From NCBI GenBank assembly GCA_039197885.1, contig JBCCTY010000233.1:1-6625 (forward strand): DNA of 6,625 bases, in the 5' to 3' direction. The notes beneath the pieces are model-generated. The model was not told the DNA's origin. It searched no databases and saw nothing but the letters and a program-made list of their open reading frames with translations. Positions 4,709 through 6,625 of the stretch are shown one piece after another. Source of the DNA: JBCBSZ01 sp039197885 (lineage in GTDB: Bacteria; Actinomycetota; Acidimicrobiia; Acidimicrobiales; Poriferisodalaceae). Made by a program: the position numbers and the translations under genes. How positions within the stretch are numbered: position 1 is the stretch's first letter; every line of letters begins with the position of its first letter.

Positions 4709-6163
4709 ATGGCCACCGAGGTGCAGATCCCGAAGCTCGGCCTCACCATGCAGGAGGGCACCATCACCGCCTGGGAGGTCGAGCCCGGCAGCTCGGTGAA
4801 CGAGGGCGAGGTCCTCTTCACCATGGAGACCGACAAGGTCGAGACGACCGTCGAGTCGCCCGCGGCGGGCCGCTTCCAGCCGACGGCTGCGGAGGGTGAG
4901 ACCTTCGAGTGCGGCGTCGTCGTCGGCTACGTGTTGGCCGACGGCGAGTCGCTGCCCTCGGGAGCGGCGCCGGCCGCGGGCAACGGCGTCGACGCCGACG
5001 TCACGGCGACGACCGACGAGGCCGAGCCGGCGGCGCCGGCCGTCACTCCCGCCCCCGTGGCTGCCACGACGGCGAACGGGCGCATCCTCTCCTCGCCGAA
5101 CGCCCGTCGGGTGGCCGCCGAGCTCGGCGTCGACCTGAGCGGGGTGGCCGGCACGGGACCGGGCGGTCGCATCGTGAGCGAGGACGTCGAGTCCGCGGCC
5201 GCAGCGGGCTCGGTGGCGCCGGCTCCCACCGCAGCGACTGCGGCACCGACGGCCCGCGCCACAGCCCCGACACCGAGCACCGCTCCCGCGTCACCGCTGG
5301 TCCGCCGCCTCGCCGACGAGCTCGGCGTCGATCTCTCCCGGCTCACGGGTACCGGCGTCGGCGGGCGGGTCACGCGGGCCGACGTGCAGCGCGCCGCCGA
5401 GGGTTCGGCACCGGCGCCGGCCGCGCCGGCGGCAGCCGCAGCGTCGGCCGCACCGGCGCCTGCGCACCGGCCCGGTGACCGCATCGCGCTCACCGGCATG
5501 CGGAAGGTCATCGCCGAGCGGATGCACGGCTCGCTCCAGGAGATGGCGCAGCTCACGCTCACCATGGACGTCGACATGGACCGCGCCGTCGAGCTGCGCG
5601 AGCGGCTCAAGGCCGATTGGGGCTCCGCCGACCTGCCGGTCCCGGGCTACACCGACCTGATCGTCAAGGCGTCGGCCCTGGCGCTCCGGGCCCACCCCAA
5701 CGTCAACGCGATGGTTCACGAGGCCGAGATCGAGCTCCTCGACGAGATCAACGTCGGCATGGCGGTGTCGGTCCCCGACGGGCTGATGGTGCCCGTCATC
5801 GCCGCCGCCGACGAGCTGCCACTCGACGCGCTGGCCGCCGAGTCGGCTCGGCTGGCCGGCGCGGCACGAGACGGCAAGCTGACCCTGCCCGAGCTCGAGG
5901 GCGGCACGTTCTCGGTCTCCGCACTCGGCATGTTCGGGATCGACGCGTTCACGCCCGTGGTCAACCCGCCCAACGTGGCCATCCTCGGGGTGGGCCGGAT
6001 CCGCGACGACACCGCCTGGGACGGCGACGTCCCCAGCCGGGTCAAGCGGATGACGCTGTCGCTGACCATCGACCACCGCGCCGTCGACGGCGCGCCGGGC
6101 GCCGAGTTCCTCCAGACGCTGAAGGGCCTGCTCGAGAACCCGATGCGCCTCCTCGCCACCTAG
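4709..6163 (+). CDS. acoC: Lipoyl-dependent E2 acyltransferase with two peripheral-subunit-binding domains
   Basis: A 484-residue dihydrolipoamide acyltransferase, the core of the complex: its lipoyl arm takes the acyl group from E1 and the catalytic domain passes it to CoA. Domain order: lipoyl domain 2-78 with the lipoylated Lys43 in ETDKVE; an Ala/Pro-rich linker; a first E1/E3-binding domain about 127-163 ending in GTGPGGRI; a second linker; a second binding domain about 194-230 with GTGVGGRV; a third Ala/Pro linker; and the catalytic domain about 256-483 with GGTFSVSALGMFGID at 398-412, NPPNVAILGVG at 419-429 and the DHRAVDG motif at 455-461 (His456, Asp460). Most bacterial E2s have one binding domain, so the tandem pair is unusual. 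The start lies 1 nt after acoX and has a good ribosome binding site. No E3 gene follows. The acyl group may be acetyl, as in AcoC, but branched-chain acyl is possible. Confidence 0.94.
   Translation: MATEVQIPKLGLTMQEGTITAWEVEPGSSVNEGEVLFTMETDKVETTVESPAAGRFQPTAAEGETFECGVVVGYVLADGESLPSGAAPAAGNGVDADVTATTDEAEPAAPAVTPAPVAATTANGRILSSPNARRVAAELGVDLSGVAGTGPGGRIVSEDVESAAAAGSVAPAPTAATAAPTARATAPTPSTAPASPLVRRLADELGVDLSRLTGTGVGGRVTRADVQRAAEGSAPAPAAPAAAAASAAPAPAHRPGDRIALTGMRKVIAERMHGSLQEMAQLTLTMDVDMDRAVELRERLKADWGSADLPVPGYTDLIVKASALALRAHPNVNAMVHEAEIELLDEINVGMAVSVPDGLMVPVIAAADELPLDALAAESARLAGAARDGKLTLPELEGGTFSVSALGMFGIDAFTPVVNPPNVAILGVGRIRDDTAWDGDVPSRVKRMTLSLTIDHRAVDGAPGAEFLQTLKGLLENPMRLLAT
4712..4942 (+). 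other. Lipoyl domain of E2
   Basis: Residues 2-78 of the E2 form a single biotin/lipoyl domain. The beta-turn lysine is Lys43 in METDKVETTVES, with the usual preceding Glu-Thr-Asp. There is only one lipoyl domain, as in many bacterial AcoC and branched-chain E2 proteins. Confidence 0.9.
5087..5197 (+). repeat. First peripheral-subunit-binding domain of E2
   Basis: Residues 127-163 carry the compact fold signature: SPNARRVAAELGVDLS, then GTGPGGRI and a final DV. It aligns with the second copy at 5288-5398 with 20 identities over 32 residues (counted by eye), so the two probably arose by internal duplication. DNA identity is patchy apart from a shared GAGCTCGGCGTCGA. Confidence 0.85.
5288..5398 (+). 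repeat. Second peripheral-subunit-binding domain of E2
   Basis: Residues 194-230 repeat the binding-domain signature: SPLVRRLADELGVDLS, GTGVGGRV and DV. All the structural Gly and Asp positions are kept, so it looks functional. It differs from the first copy mainly by added Arg residues (Arg211, Arg223, Arg228), which could change partner preference. Confidence 0.85.
5474..6157 (+). other. Catalytic (acyltransferase) domain of E2
   Basis: Residues 256-483, the chloramphenicol-acetyltransferase-like domain that assembles into the complex core. It begins at the GMRKVIAERM helix (263-272) and ends shortly after DHRAVDG, whose His456 and Asp460 are the catalytic pair. Confidence 0.9.
6160..6163. 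other. Shared stop palindrome CTAG of two convergent genes
   Basis: The E2 stop TAG (6161-6163) and the regulator stop (minus-strand TAG, 6162-6160) lie in the same CTAG. The two genes meet with no intergenic DNA, so neither has room for a terminator before the other's coding sequence. Confidence 0.9.
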
Positions 6164-6625
6164 CGCCGAACGGGCGGCCACCCGCAGCGGTGCGCCTCGG
6201 CGACCGCTGCCAGCTGGGAGTTGACCCCGAGCTTCTCGAGGATCCGTCGCACGTGGGTGCGCACCGTCGAGACGGCGACCTGCTGACCGGTCGCGATCTC
6301 GTCGACCGAGTGGCCGTCGACGAGTCCACCGAGCACGTCGAGCTCACGAGCGGTCAGGCGGCGGAGGGGCGCGCCACGTTCGTCGTCGTCGCGCTCGGCG
6401 CGGTCGGCCTCGTCGACCAGCTCGGCACGTCGACGGGCGCCGCTCACCGGGCGCCCCGCTTCGAGGATCGACGACACGGTCGCAGCGATGTCGTCCGGGC
6501 TGGTGGTCTTCGGCAGGACGTCGAGCGCGCCGTCGCGGAGGGCCTCACCGAGGGCGCGGGTGCGCCGCGAGCCGGTGAGCAGGATCACGGCCAGGCCGTC
6601 GGCGACGAGCTGGCGGAGCAGGTCG
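6160..6625 (-). CDS. NarL/LuxR-type response regulator, C-terminal part (cut by the window edge)
   Basis: On the minus strand the frame stays open to the window edge, giving 154 visible codons. The GTG at 6588 is internal, because the frame upstream of it continues a receiver domain. The first 57 or so residues are the second half of a receiver domain: strand AVILLTG with the conserved Thr, then DVLPK with the conserved Lys. After a charged linker comes a LuxR-type helix-turn-helix at 6178-6357: LTARELDVLGGLVDGHSVDEIA, with STVRTHVRRILEKLG as the recognition helix region. The phosphorylated Asp lies outside the window. It is thus a cytosolic DNA-binding transcription regulator, probably controlled by a sensor kinase, targets unknown. 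It converges on E2 and overlaps its stop, so it is not part of that operon and need not regulate it. Confidence 0.9.
   Translation of the reverse strand, partial: DLLRQLVADGLAVILLTGSRRTRALGEALRDGALDVLPKTTSPDDIAATVSSILEAGRPVSGARRRAELVDEADRAERDDDERGAPLRRLTARELDVLGGLVDGHSVDEIATGQQVAVSTVRTHVRRILEKLGVNSQLAAVAEAHRCGWPPVRR

Noticed and set aside
6168..6190. Possible hairpin terminator after E2
   Set aside because: Only a 4-bp CGGG/CCCG stem is visible, with no T-tract, and it lies within the regulator's coding sequence.

Overview
The window looks like a stretch of a high-GC (roughly 70% by eye) actinobacterial chromosome. Codon third positions are almost always G or C, one start is GTG, and genes are packed end to end. 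The protein styles (Ala/Pro-rich E2 linkers, NarL-type regulator, actinobacterial SDR) would fit the Acidimicrobiia/Ilumatobacter area. That placement is an inference from composition and style; no ribosomal or marker gene is present to confirm it.

Layout, left to right: the 3' end of an unidentified plus-strand gene (to 89); a short-chain dehydrogenase/reductase (126-884); a ThuA-like protein (896-1666); then a 2-oxo-acid/acetoin-dehydrogenase-type cassette made of E1 alpha (1713-2696), E1 beta (2693-3700), an AcoX-like member of the ATP-NAD kinase superfamily (3715-4707) and a lipoyl E2 acyltransferase (4709-6163). On the minus strand, converging on the E2, is the 3' part of a NarL/LuxR response regulator (6160 to the window edge). 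The plus-strand gaps are 36, 11, 46, -4, 14 and 1 nt, so the six complete plus-strand genes look like one transcription unit. No stretch longer than about 46 nt lacks a gene, and I saw no RNA gene, mobile element, CRISPR array or convincing terminator.

How the genes may work together: E1 alpha and E1 beta form the ThDP-dependent subunit that decarboxylates or cleaves an oxo substrate and hands the acyl group to the lipoyl lysine (Lys43) of E2, which transfers it to CoA. E2-bound dihydrolipoamide must be reoxidised by an E3 (dihydrolipoamide dehydrogenase) that is not encoded here. An AcoX-like gene between E1 beta and E2 is the hallmark of acetoin dehydrogenase (aco) loci, so an acyloin or related ketone is a better guess than pyruvate. 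The SDR and the ThuA-like protein upstream may feed substrate into the complex, as a redox step and as a sugar- or ketone-handling step, but the substrate cannot be read from sequence.

The most notable points are the E2 with one lipoyl domain and two tandem peripheral-subunit-binding domains, atypical active-site loops in both E1 subunits, an SDR with Thr at the usual catalytic Ser position, the grouping of SDR + ThuA-like + AcoABXC-like genes, and a convergent gene end in which the two stop codons share one CTAG palindrome.
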